Part shown: positions 14,501 to 26,420 of the stretch, one piece after another
Layout of the letters: each line of letters opens with the position of its first letter
How positions within the stretch are numbered: the first letter of the stretch is position 1
Assembly (NCBI RefSeq): GCF_036417845.1
Contig: NC_089978.1
Location: 136,704,288 to 136,768,287 of the forward strand
DNA length: 64,000 nt
DNA from: Apteryx mantelli
Lineage: Eukaryota > Chordata > Aves > Apterygiformes > Apterygidae
Direction of reading: 5' to 3'
Notes under the pieces: generated by a model
What the model saw: only the letters and a program-made list of their open reading frames with translations
Told to the model about the DNA's origin: nothing
Database searches by the model: none
Made by a program: the position numbers and the translations under genes

Positions 14501-15739
14501 AAAAAGGAGAGCTCCCTTAGATCTTGCACTGATTACTGAGAACTGAAGAAGATTATTGGGAAATACAAATACCCTTTTCATTGCATCCCTAAGCTATTGA
14601 CTTATATGTGTCAAAAATCTCTACAAGTCTAGAGTGGGGTAAGCATATATAAGTTCTTCTAAATACAATAGGAAACAACTGATAAATAGTCTTCCAGGCC
14701 AGAGCTGGTTACTTTGTATATATGGTTACACATCTTCCATTTATTTTGACAGCATCTTATTTCTTTCAGAGACTGCAGGCTAACTTAGCCCTTGACTATT
14801 TTGCATCATCATCAAGTGCATGTCATAACAGAAGCAATGCCATTTTGAGCAATCCAGAGCAGAACTGCTGGCTTACACCAACTTAAGAATGGCTGAGGAT
14901 GATTCACATACAGGTTTCAAGGCTCACAGACTGAAACAGACCTACTGGTGTTCAGGAATCTGCAAATGTTTACTACCAATTTTTTACCAAGCAATCTCTC
15001 CCTGTCATGGACTTAATAGAGGGCAGTATTTTCTGAACAGCAGCCATTCAAGAATCCTTTGGAAACAGAGGCCTTTGTAAATACCCTTTTTCTCATTCAT
15101 CCTGTTTTTCTTCAGAAGTTTGATACAGAAGTCTTCTGATCTTGCATAGGAACACATTTATCTCATCTCATGGGTCTTCAGACACAACTTATGTTGTGTT
15201 TTGTGCTCACATCTTATGCTGACTATTCTTGTAAACTAACAACTATAGAATGTAATTAGAAATATTGTTGAGAAAAAAATGCAAATAATTAGGACTGTGC
15301 CTGACCAGTGGTAACACCACTTGAAAGGGTACACTGTGTTTGTAAATGTGGACTGATCAGAAAACTTTTAAAACTTAAAAGCTCAGAGAAGAAACTAAAT
15401 TAGTGTCAAGTGAAATGGCTCTTTTCCTGTTTCCTCTCTACCATTGCAGACAAACTGAGTGGAAGAATGGCACAGCAGATGCCTGTCCATTAAAAGAAAA
15501 ATTATTCAGCCCCTTTCTCAAGCTCTGTATTTTTATTTTAAATTCAGTTATGTTTCAATACACCTTTAGGACATGATTCACTACAGTTTCTCCTAGGCAC
15601 CAGTTACCTACCAGATAATTCAGCATCCTCATCCAGAATGTTCCCCCTCACAACCTCTCAACAGCTCAGAACCCTAACAAATACCCACTTCCAAAAATAC
15701 TGGCATTGATGACAGTTCTAGATACTCCTGAGAGTAAAT

Positions 15740-16530
15740 ACATAAATGTCCAGTTCTTTCTGAAATCTAATGATGTCCTTGGCTCAACCACCTCCTTTGG
15801 CAATGAATTCACCAGTATAATCGCATGACATGGGAAAATGTTTCCCCCTTTTCACTCTTCAATGTCATTGAATGGTCCCTTTGTTCTCATAGTACAATAT
15901 AGGAACAACAGAAGTTCTCAGTCTACTTTTCCTACTCAGGTAATTATTTTATAAACTTTCCCTCCACTTTTGAATCTCTCCTTTCCAAAATAGCAACCTT
16001 AGTTTTTCTAATCTCTCTCTGAGGGTTTTTACATGCCATCATCATTCGTGTCACCATTTCCTGAAACCTTTTTAAGGACAGGCCCCTGTGTCCTCCACAG
16101 GGCATTCAGACAAAATTGTCCACACTAGTACTGAAATCTTATGCCTGTGATTATAGAGATAATTTGATACCTTAAAACAAGTAACATCAGCCTAAATATT
16201 TCCCTTGCATTTGCACTGTTGACATTGAATTTCAATTACTGTTGTGTTGCCCATTCATCTTCCTTGTTTAGACCTGACTGAAGTCTCCCATAGTCCTCTC
16301 TAATGCTGCTACCCTGAATTAGTCATCTGCAAATGTTGTTGCTTCACAGTTCATTTTTCCTCCTCCTTCCAGATAATAAACATACTGAACATAGGACACA
16401 GGGTAAATCCTTAAGACATTTTGCTTTTAACGTGTTGCCATGATGAAAATTAACTGTTTAATTCTACCCTTTTCTTCCTACCTATAGGCCAAGTTCTTGT
16501 TCAGACACAATTCTTTTCCTCTTATCCTGT
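15740..16530 (-). mobile_element. Ancient CR1/L3-type LINE fragment
   Basis: On the + strand it reads as the reverse complement of a CR1/L3 LINE. The order of landmarks matches the family: CCTTTGGCAATGAATTCACC, then CAACCTTAGTTTTTCTAATC, then TTCCTGAAACCTTTTTAAGG, then ATTAGTCATCTGCAAATGTT (the equivalent of GTATCATCTGCAAA), then TTCCAGATAATAAACATACT. It is highly diverged with no intact frame. Confidence 0.6.
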
Positions 16531-16554
16531 AATGCGTAAAAATATTTAGGGTTT

Positions 16555-18200
16555 TTGTTCTCAAAATCCAGGCAAGGCCATTTTAAAAAGTCCCTGCTTA
16601 ATGTTGGAAATTTTTCCTAGTGTTCAGCCTAAATTTGGCCACTCTATACCTACTTGTTCTTAAACTAACAGTATCATTCCCGTTGAAAGGTCTTTTCCTT
16701 ACCTATTGCTTACCCTCAGATGTATTTATGGCCAGCCATCAGATCCCTTCCCAGCCTTTCTTTTGTGAGGCAAGGATTTTAAGCCAAAGCTCCTGTGATA
16801 GGACCTTCATTTCCTTGAAAATCCTAGAAGCCATTCTTACACCTGTTCCACTTTGAATGCATCTTTATTGAGAACGATTGACCAGAATTATTCACAATAT
16901 TCTGTGTAAGATGTCACCTGTCCTGGCACAACAGTATTAATTTTTCTTTTTCTGTGCTAGAAAACTTTCTTGATATGTTCCTGGATCCCATTTATCTTTT
17001 AGCAGTTCATGGTATGTGATGAACTAATACTCAAAGATCCTTCTTCTCCTTTCTAATTTCCAACTGATGAGTTCCCAGAAAAAAACATGATATTAGTCCC
17101 TATATTCATGGCACTAAATTTTGCACACCTGAATCTCATCAAGATTTGATTTCATCCATGTCTCACAGGTCTTTCAGTGTTGGTATATAACATCCTGATC
17201 ATTCTGTCCTATCCTACTCCATGGGCAAATTTCATTTGAATGCTCTTTTCATTTATGTCAAGGCCATGAATTAAAACATTAAAGAAGGCTCCAAAATGAC
17301 CTATATTAGTAATTCCTCTTTCCCACCAAGATTCTCTCTTTTATGGAGCAGTCTCAAGGACCTTTTAAAAATCTAAATACATCAGATTAAATGGTTCTCT
17401 TTTATTAACTACTTTATTGATACATCCAGAAAGTTGAGAGGGGGAATTTCTGAGATACTCTTTGCTTAAAAAAATCATCTTGGTTATCATAGTCATCCAG
17501 GTGAGCTGACATATTTTTAACTATAATTCCAACCAGCTTGCAAGAAACAAACGTTTCACTATTCTACTTCCCTGCTTCACCCCTAGAACCTTTCTTAAAT
17601 TGTAAGTTCAATCTGTATTGCTTCCCTGATGCTTTGATACCATTGCAGCCTATTTTTCTTATCCAAGAATCCAAGTTGCCCAACAACTTCTCACTTGAGG
17701 TTCTCCAGAAATCTTGGCAGTATGCCACATTACATTTTAAATTTATTAGCTTGGTCTACCATGTCTCTTTCTGATATCTCAACCTCCAAGAGTTGCTTCA
17801 TTGCAAGAAAAGAATGGATACAGGAAGAGAACCTAAAAGTCCTTCCCACATCCTCAAAACTGAAAGTGGATACGAAAAAGCCAAGTGTTTCTTAATTTTT
17901 CTCCTTAACTTCCCTTGATCCAACAGATCCGCTAATTCTTTCATAGGCTTCCTGACTCTCATATACTGAAAGACTCTTGTTCATACTTCTTATTCTTTTG
18001 CCTTGCAACTCCCTATTCTAGCTTCTCTCCTAATTAGGTATCTTGCAAATTTAAGCTTCTGCCTATTCTAAATTTTGAAGAATCTCTTATATGATACCAG
18101 TAGCTTCTCAGAGCTTATAACTTAATGGGTATCATATTTTCCTTTTGATCCAGAGGGACTTCTCATCTGAGACTGCTATTATTACTGATATTATAGGTAC
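16555..18200 (-). mobile_element. Ancient CR1/L3-type LINE, about 1.6 kb, second copy
   Basis: A second run of the same family in the same orientation. Landmarks in order: AATGTTGGAAATTTTTCCTA, TACCCTCAGATGTATTTATG, CACCTGTTCCACTTTGAATG, GAACTAATACTCAAAGATCC, GGTCTTTCAGTGTTGGTATA, AATTAAAACATTAAAGAAGG, TTTTAAAAATCTAAATACAT and, far into the coding region, TCATAGGCTTCCTGACTCTC followed by ATACTGAAAGACTC. It therefore reaches from the 3' UTR through the reverse-transcriptase region. The frame is broken throughout. The left edge against the preceding copy is approximate. Confidence 0.65.
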
Positions 18201-19547
18201 CTGCAGTACTTCTAAGGATTTTAATCTTTTACTATTAACACTGATGCTTGTTTCTCAGTCAGGATGCAACGGTATGAACTGCTCATTAGTCTGACCTACT
18301 GAAAACAGACTTTATATCCTGTCTGCATTTTCACACTATCTGCTTTTGAAGTGGTAGACAGACTGTTAATCAGACTTACTGTGCTTCAGTGTCTGTGAAG
18401 TGTCTGTGAAGCTGAGTGGCTCTTTGAAAAGTGACTTGAGGTGGTTCTACATTTACTGTTTCACAGCAACTTCAGCCTGCACTTACAGGCAGACAGAGGC
18501 TTTTCTAGCTGCCAATGGGATGTGAGACCACAGCTTTCTTTCCCTGGCACTATTGCCTAATATGAAGACCAAAACTTCAATACGCAGAACAGGGTTTTTC
18601 CTTCAGGGACTACTTGATCTTTCTTCAGTTTGTTCACTAAAACTGACTGAAACAATTTGGTCAATTCTATAGAGGAAGGAACAGTATCCAGCTTCCTCTC
18701 TCAGAGCTATTTTAATCCTGCAGGTCTAACAGGCAAGAAAAACAGTAAAAAATTATTTCAGTCAGTCAAGTCATCAGATTAGTCAGAACACACCTAAGCA
18801 ACTGCTGAGTAAGAAGCTACCTTTTTACATACAGGTTTTTAGAGGAAAATCACATTATAACTTTGCTGCAGTTTGCTGTATATTCATTGAGCCTGTAGTA
18901 ACATGACATCTGTAACAGTAGCTCTGGGCCCCAGAATCTGAGATTCATTATCAGTTTGTCTGTCTGTGTAACTACTGAAATGTCTTACTTGTGAGTGCTT
19001 CATAATCCTTAACGTCTGTAGCATTACTAAGTAACTCTTGTGAGTCAGGAAAGAACAATTATCATAGACATATTTTCTCATGGAAAACTATTTAGATGTT
19101 TCACACTGAAGGAGAAACAATATGCATTGAAAATGTATGCAGAATGAATTCAGTTCATTCACTAATGCCCCTGTGATTTCTCTTGACCTGAGAAAGCTCC
19201 TTTGTCTCATCCAAGTCTGTTAGAATAAAGGCACAGAGAGACCCTAAAAGCCCTTCAGAAGACCGTTACGCCCCTAGCCTGCCAGACAGTGACTACTAAG
19301 ATTCTCAGCTACAGTGGTCAGCTGCTCTCTAGCCTTATGAGCATCTAACTGGCACAAGAGCCTGTACTTGCTGACTTTGTCAACTCTGACTTCATTCCAT
19401 AATCTTTTCAGCTTGAGCTGAAGGTCCAGAACAACATTCCAAAGCTTGATTTCCCCCCACCAATCTGACTAAAAGATGTAGATCTCACAGGCCCCTTCAG
19501 AGCATATCTAAGCCACAAGGAACCTGTAGGAAGGAGGTGGAGGGGAC

Positions 19548-19705
19548 AACACATGTCCTGGTTAAAACATTCTCCTCAGTTTGTGGGAGATCTGTATTCA
19601 AATCCTGCTCAAGATCTGGCTCTTGAACTCTGTCTCCCCATATCTTTGTCAGAGATATCACATTCTGAACAAACAAGTATTTTGCAATTAGTGTTTGTCA
19701 CTTCT
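19548..19705 (+). mobile_element. tRNA-derived SINE fragment
   Basis: CCTGGTTAAAACATTCTCC, then GTGGGAGATCTGTATTCAAA with TCCTGCTC, resembles the A-box to B-box head of amniote MIR-like SINEs (GTGGTTAGAGCA...GTTCAAATCC). Old and diverged. Confidence 0.45.
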
Positions 19706-19844
19706 ATCTCCCTGGTGTCTCCCACCTATGGATTGAATGACCTAGAGAGCAGGGCTTATAACTCATTTAATTTGTCTAAGTGAATATTTAATCATGTATA
19801 TAAAGAGGAAAAGTTTCAATAAAAAAAACTTTAAAAAAAATCAC

Positions 19845-19935
19845 CTCCAAATACCCATTGCTAGGTAATAAGAGCACTTCCCTAAGATATGGAGGCTTGT
19901 CTCTCTTTCAAATAGGGCATTTGAGCTTGGGCAAA
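19845..19935 (+). mobile_element. Possible tRNA-derived SINE fragment
   Basis: TAGGTAATAAGAGCACTTCC, then AAGATATGGAGGCTTG and TCTTTCAAATAGGGC, shows the same A-box to B-box layout as the neighbour at 19548 but is weaker. Confidence 0.3.
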
Positions 19936-21279
19936 CAAAAGTGTTCTTCTGCCCATGATCTTTGGGAATGAGCTCTGCCCTGCTTTGGTAGCTACAGCCA
20001 CTATGCCTGTCTGAAAGATTGAGAGAAAAGTGGGAAACCTAGTTCAAATGCTTAGTATAAAGCCAGGAGAAGAATGAATGTCCCTTGCAGAGATCAAAAA
20101 GAGGAACTCCTATAGTGTTCATGAAAATAAGAGACCAAATACAGGAGAAAGTCTTTTATTTGCATCCTTGCAAAGGGAAAGGTAACAGTACAAACTCAAG
20201 CTTTAAAAGGCATAAGAGAACCAGTATGAAAGGAGGCATTATAAATGCACCAATTAGGAAAAAACTTTAGTTAGAACTTGTGCCTTATCAGACGTCAAAG
20301 AATCCTACTACGAGACCAAAACTGATAAGAAACCAGCCTTTGTTTGTTCTGCAATTCACAGAAGTACCTGCTTCAAAGCACGCTGAAGCACAGCTGTAGC
20401 CTGAAAAATGACTAGCGCATCCCCAAGTGATGGCATGGAGCCTGCACAGAGTCAGGATGGGAGGAAAGAAAGAGGAATACACTGAGCAAACCATCAGTCA
20501 CTGAGAAATTAAGGCTGGGACTTTCCTTCTCTTGAAAATGACTTTCTGTATTAAAAGCACTGCCAGCGTCCTTCTCCTAGACTTCTGAGAATTTGTCCTG
20601 TTTTAAGGCAGGGGGAGAGCCTGTGGTAGAGAAAGATTCATGTAGAAACCGTATTTCTGTGGGTGGTGAGGGACCTGAAATACTGAAACACTCCAGTATC
20701 TTTTCCAGAGACTAAAATCCTTGAACCAAGGCTCTGGCTGACTTTTTAATGTAACCTTGCTGTGTTACACTGGCACACTGCTTTAGAAGATCTGCTTGTA
20801 ATAGACAAAGCACATCCTTATGCTGAGAGCCCTAGTGGAGTTTAAGTGGGAAAAGGATACATTTCACTTTGTTAATTCAGTCATACTTGCTGAGCAAGTG
20901 ACTATATTAAACTTAATGGTTTCTTTTACTCCCATCTACAGTGACATCAACATAACTAGGAGAGCAAGAGTGATACTGTACTCCCCCATGCATCGCCACA
21001 ATAACCCAAGTGCTGCATGCTACATTTAAACTGATTGTGAAGTGTCAGCCAGGAGGAGCCCAGCTTGCCTGAAGATTTCAGCTTGCACGTGAACGCCTGG
21101 CAACTTGGAAGAGTTCTGCTTAACTTCCAAATTTAACACATTCAGCATAGCTGTTGCTGTGAGAAACAACATGGAGCCCGTTCTGTATTTTATAGGCACT
21201 CTTCTCCATTAGGGGAGAGAAAGAGGGAGGGGAAGGGACTTTCTCCCCCAAGCCTCAGCTCACCGGGCAGCTACAGACA

Positions 21280-22480
21280 GCTCTGCAGCAGAAGGCCCTG
21301 CGCAGACCTCCCCCGACTCGGTGCCACTGCATTACAGCGGGGCTTCAGCCTTCTGCAGAAGCTCCGGAGAACTGGGTGGAGCACAGCAGACCCAGGCCTG
21401 CCCACGGCCACGGCACATGCCTCTCCGCCACGGGTTATTGTGCAGACACCGCCCGTGCCATCGCTCCGGCCCCGGCCGTCGCCGTGACGTAAGCATCGGG
21501 CGTCAGGCGGACGGGAAGACCCGCCCTTCCCTCTCCACGCATGCGTCAAGAATCGCCCGAAGGGCAACGCAACCCGCCTGAGGCTGCAAAGGTAACCGGA
21601 AGTCGTCAACCCTGGACAGGAAGTGAGCCCTTCGAATAGTCACAAACAACCCCAGCCACCCGGTTGCTCGCTGCCTGCGCCCTTCTCCAGCGTCTTGCAT
21701 GGCCTTTTGTGAATTATTTGATTGACACGATCTGGTGACCAGTGGGAGCTAGCCCTTCCTCCCTTCTGGCCCACCTTCCCTCAGGCCAGGACCAATCGGA
21801 AGGGCAATTTCTTCTCCTTCGCCTTCGCCTTCGCCCTTTGATGGATGGATGCAGGAGCCAATCAGAGAATGACTTGCGGGCTAGCCTTGCCTCCGCCTCC
21901 CGCCAATCCGTGCCGTGGAAGAAAGGCGCTAGCGGGAATGGGGATGGCACCCCGCTGCCGCACTGGGTGCCCGCCGCCGCCCCCCCCCGCGCATGACGGG
22001 CGCCCACATCCCAGCGTGGTGGCGCGGGCCGCGCGCAGCGGGCCGCGCCGGGCGTCTCTGATCGCGGGAAGGCCGCCCCTCCCCCGCTGCGGGGGTCTCC
22101 CGCCTTCCGCGACGGGGGCAGCGTCCCTGCTCCCGCCACACGTTCCCAGGCTGGATGCGACACGGGGCTGGGAAGAGCCACCCGGGCGCTGCGTGCGGGG
22201 GCTCCTCAGTCTTTTAAGGTGGATCCGTGCGACGAGCTGCGTGGGGCCGCCGCCCCGCCCGGCCCTGCCGCTGGCGGGGAGCGGCAGGGGCGGGCCGAGC
22301 GCGCCGGAACGCGCTGGGCCCTGGCGCGCGGCTGTGCGCGGCAGGCCCGGCCGCTGCCGGGGAGCCAGCCGCGGGGCGGGGAGAAGCGGTCCCCCGGAAG
22401 TAGCCGGGATGTGCTGTATTTCCTCGGCCACTGACCAGACCATAGCGATGCCTTTGCTTTCATTCCGCGGAGGAATGAGG
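21280..22480. promoter_or_regulatory. CpG island 1, promoter-like, gene not identified
   Basis: This is about 1.2 kb of GC- and CpG-rich sequence in AT-rich surroundings. It contains a CRE-like TGACGTAA (21485-21492), an NRF1-like palindrome ACGCATGCGT (about 21538-21547), ETS sites ACCGGAAGT (21595-21603), CAGGAAGTG (about 21617-21624) and CCCGGAAGT (22393-22401), and three CCAAT boxes in the same orientation (21792, 21858, 21903). These are typical of TATA-less housekeeping promoters. No protein recognisable as a known gene starts here. It may be an upstream FOXJ2 promoter, the promoter of a leftward transcript, or of a lncRNA. A possible + strand donor AAAG/GTAACC lies near 21591. Confidence 0.75.
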
Positions 22481-22569
22481 GTGGAACCTGTCGCTGGGAG
22501 ATGAAACTTTTCCACGAAGAAATATTCCATAATTATTGTAGTCATCGAGTTGTAGTGGAGTCACGTGAT

Positions 22570-25330
22570 TTCACTGAGACATATTTAGTTACTGTGAGAG
22601 AGTATACTACTGTGAAGGTTGTTAAATTAAATGGGGCTTCCAGTGCAGGATATAAAACTACGCTGTGCATCACATGAATTATCACACAGGGAGAATGAAA
22701 TCACTTCGTGGTTATTGGTAGCTGAGCTGGGAGGAGAAGGAAATTATTTTGTATACACCAAAAGATAAGAGTTTGTCACATGAGACTTTTTGCAGTGAAG
22801 ACATGGAATTATCACACAAAGGGAATGGCGGTTGGAAACAGTGTCTGTATTCAAAAGTGTCTAAAACCAAGCCAGTACGTACATTCTTCGATACTTGTCT
22901 GGCTTCATAACAGCTGAGCATCCAACAGGTCCTTTGGATGCTGATAAGGGTGCATAGCATTTTTTTGTAATCAAGAAAAACTCTAAGATACATTTAAAGT
23001 GCCCAATTTTGAAGTGTGCAGTTTTAGACTCTTGGTTATATAGGGCTACTCAAAAAAGGGGCAGATACTTAATTTTCAAATAGTGCTTGGAGAAATGAAT
23101 TGGGAGACATGATGCTAACTGGAAATACATATATATATATATATACACACACACACCAACAAATATAGAATTATTCATATGTTATATTTTATATATTATT
23201 TGTATACATTTTTGTGTGTGTTTACATACACACACACACTTTTATATATATATATATATATAAAAGATTTTCCTTTGTAAAAAGTATAGATGTGGTTTTG
23301 AAAAAAAAGTTGGGGAGAAAAAAGGGTTAGGATACCTGTATGTTACACTAGATTGCTGTTATGTTTGTTTATCACTCATTAGTTGCAAATGAAAGGAACA
23401 GTCCTTTAGCCAGGATGTGGAAAAGAATCCCTTCCATAGTACCATAATTTTCAATGTCCTATCTGCCAAAAAACAAAGCCACCTTCTACACCTTCCTGGA
23501 AACCGGAAGCCCCAACTGCCCCCTACCCATCTGTCAAAATTTATAGCTGTCCCTAGACAAATATTCACAATTCAATCATGTTCAAAACCAATGGCATCTT
23601 GAAATTCTGGGAGAAAGATAAAATATATTGAATGTAATGTAAAAATAAATTACATGATGACTATTTTTTTTCCATGTCTCCATCTGCTATCTCCTATCTT
23701 CTACTTAGCATGTAAAGGCTTTTGGATGGGTGTTTTTGTTCTCTGAATACTAAATATGATATTGGGGTCATGATCCATTAGCTTCTTTGTGTTTCTTCAA
23801 CATAGATACTTTGGTCTGCCTCTCAAAGGCCTTTTGGTATTTTGGCATTTTTGTGTTTGTCTCTTTTCAAATAGTGGAATAAGTTAATTACATCAGATCT
23901 TTCTTTTTTGTATAAAAAACAGAGAATATTTTAGGCATATTGGTTTGGGAGAGAAGATACTGAAAACCAAAAAGAAAAAAAGTGGGGAAACCATTGGATG
24001 CCTGGAAACGTATTTAGTTAATCACACCTCTGCATCTAACGCCATCTATGCCTCCCAGCATAATGATGCTTCTGTCTTGTCCTGTCAGTAAAGAGGAGCA
24101 TATGCACACAAATCCTAGCCAGAGGGGAACTGGAGGACTTGGTATGGAAATAGAGGAGAGATGCAAAGAAGACCTAGGCCAAAGAGAAGTCCAGGAAGAG
24201 GCAGAAAGCCAAGGGAATAGGAGGAAAGAACACTAGTGAAATTAAGGGAAAGGACAGAACAGGACAGAGCTCTGCCATGGCCTCTGGAGGTGGGAGGGGA
24301 AGAGATGGATATTGGCCTTTGGTAGTCTGCAGGGACACTAGATCTGTAAGGAGAGGGTAAAACAGAACAAGGGCAGGAGACACTCCTTGATAGAGACAAG
24401 AACAGTAAATAGCAAAGGAAGAAAAATACAAGGGAACATACAGAGCTACTGGCACAGGAGCAGAATGAAGGTTTGGGTTAGGAGAAAAGGGCATACATAC
24501 TTTCTGAGGGAATAGAGATTGAGTATAATTCTTGTGATTTACTGAAATGACAGCATGAGAGTTTGGCACAGATTTTGACCTGTTGAAGGAATGCAAAGAG
24601 TCTCTGGCAGATTCAGTAAACTAAGCCCTGCAAAAGCACTAAGCCTTCCACCCCTTCCCCCCACCCCAGAACAATTTCCATATTACAAATAATAGAAGGA
24701 AAAAAGAATGACAATTTACTCAGAAAATGCCATTTTTTTCCCAGCATGTTTCATATCCTATACTCCAAGCCTTACAGCAGTGATACTGTTTGGAGGTATG
24801 CGTATGTGAAACTATCTATGCAGAGACAAGATTATTAAATACAAGAAGTCTTGGGGATAACTGTGGTACAGAACCTGAGGCATTTACATGATTGTGCATT
24901 TGAGATTACCATCCAGAAATGGCCTGCCTGAGCATTGGCCTTAGATTCATGGGGATCCCAGACTATTCCTTTTTCCACATACATTTTGGAAGATTTGATG
25001 TATTGTTTAATTTACTTCACTACACAGTTCCCTTTAATGTTCTAAAATAATGGACAATCGTCTTAGTCTGTGTCTCTAAAACCAGCCTTGCAACATAACA
25101 CCATGAGACTTAACAGACAATTTTCAGCCAGCTGGGTGGAAATGAGACAACACTACAGAGTTTTCTATGTGATTTTAACTGATTATAACACATTGGAGAA
25201 ATAGTGATTAGACTTTTAACAGGATTGTAGTGGAAATGCCGCATAAGAATTGAGGATGTTACTGCAATAGGTTATTGACAAATTTGTGGTGTGAGGGAAG
25301 GTTATCAGGGATGAAGATTTCAAGCGATTT
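22570..25330. other. AT-rich interval between the two CpG islands
   Basis: No gene was recognised. It contains the compound microsatellite at 23.13-23.26 kb, several A/T-rich runs and a moderately purine-rich part (24.11-24.45 kb). The palindrome TCACGTGA lies at its left edge (22561-22568). Confidence 0.6.
23127..23264 (+). repeat. Compound (TA)n/(CA)n microsatellite
   Basis: TA and CA repeats at 23127-23157, then AT-rich sequence, then TG and CA runs (about 23214-23239) and a TA run at 23241-23263. The arms are partly self-complementary. Confidence 0.85.
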
Positions 25331-25639
25331 TGGGGGAGAAGACGACTCGTAGTATCTAGGCTTGGAGCAGGGCACAATTATTACATGGTTGGAGGGAATA
25401 ATTTATCGCTTGTGCCAGGAACAAGACTGGGAGAAGTTTCCCCAAAGTGGCGAGCCCCCCACCTCCCGATCAGGGGTGAGGGACTGTCACACCAGTAGAA
25501 GACAACTTGGAAGCAGTGCCACACGGGCTGGAAGAAGTTATCTCAGCTTGAAGAAGATGGCTGTGTGGGTGAGCGACTGTTACAAAGGTGGCCTAGCGAT
25601 CAGTTGTCACTGCAGACTGGGGGGCGGCAAGAGATTATT

Positions 25640-26420
25640 ACAGATGGAGTCCTCCGCGGAGAGGATCACCACAGCGTGCAGCTATCTCCCAGGCCAGGAC
25701 AGCGATGTCGGAGCAGGCCGCGGCCCCGGCTGGCAGCGGGGGGCGATGGGGAGTGCGCGCTCCGCTGGCAGCGCCGGGGTAGCTGGGCCCCCCCGGGCGG
25801 AGCGGGCCTTCGCCACGGCGGGGGAGCGGGCGGGGGGCTCCCTCGGCAGCCGGGGCCACCTCTAGCCTGGCGCCTCCTTAACCCGGGGAGGCGGGGGCCG
25901 CCACGGCCGGGGGGAGCCGGGGGAGGCGGAGCGCAGGCCGGGGAGGAGCCGGGGCCTGCAGTGGAGCCGCAGCCCGGAGCAGCAGCCGCGGGAGCGGCCG
26001 GGCCTGGAGAGACTCAGCGCTGCCCGTCCGAGGCCCCCCGCACAGGAGCCTGGGGAGCCCTCCGCGACGAAGCCGAGGCCCGGCAGGAGGCGGCGGAGGC
26101 GGCCGCTCAGCCCCACGCAGGCCCGAGGGCCGCCGCGGCCTCCCGTAGCAGCCGGGCCCGGGCAAGAGGACCTGGGGGGAAGCCAGGGATAGCGTCTGCG
26201 CAGCCGGGGTGGGGAGACACCCCCGTAGCCTACGGGGTGGGAAGGAGACCCTCCGCGCTCCATCCGCAGCCGCGAAGAGACACCCTGTTAGGCAGCTCCT
26301 CTTCCAGCTGGGGGAGACACCCTCGTGCCCCCTCGCAGCCTCCTCCCCCACCGGCCGGTTGGGAGACCCGCCTGCTAGCCCCCTTCCCCGCTGATTAGCT
26401 GGGGGGAGCGTAACACTTGC
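25640..26420. promoter_or_regulatory. FOXJ2: CpG island 2, probable FOXJ2 promoter / noncoding exon 1
   Basis: This is a very GC-rich block (densest at 25690-26200) on the FOXJ2 side of island 1. A YY1-like AAGATGGCTG lies at 25554-25563, a motif often found just downstream of TATA-less start sites. FOXJ2 translation starts in exon 2 at 42361, so an upstream noncoding exon is required, and this is the nearest CpG island. The exact start site and exon 1 donor could not be fixed; weak donor candidates are near 26900, 27137 and 27489. Confidence 0.55.

Larger units (their letters stand above)
1..21270. other. Gene-poor region, no convincing exon
   Basis: Apart from the repeats listed separately, this stretch shows only short open frames with frequent stops on both strands and no recognisable protein domain, RNA gene or CpG island. 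In mammals the neighbour on this side of FOXJ2 is SLC2A3; no glucose-transporter motif was seen. It may be intergenic or lie inside a long intron of a leftward transcript starting at CpG island 1. Very short exons could have been missed. Confidence 0.6.

Noticed and set aside
21845-22545. Overlapping open frames of 219 and 227 residues on opposite strands in CpG island 1
   Set aside because: Pro/Ala/Arg/Gly-rich translations in GC-rich sequence with few stop codons by composition; both strands are equally open and neither resembles a known protein.
24115-24480. Possible reverse L2 or coding exon in a purine-rich block
   Set aside because: No ordered set of L2 landmarks and no conserved frame; only base composition is notable.
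25565-26398. 277-residue open frame across CpG island 2
   Set aside because: Low-complexity Gly/Ala/Pro/Arg translation explained by GC content; the other strand is also open (184 residues).
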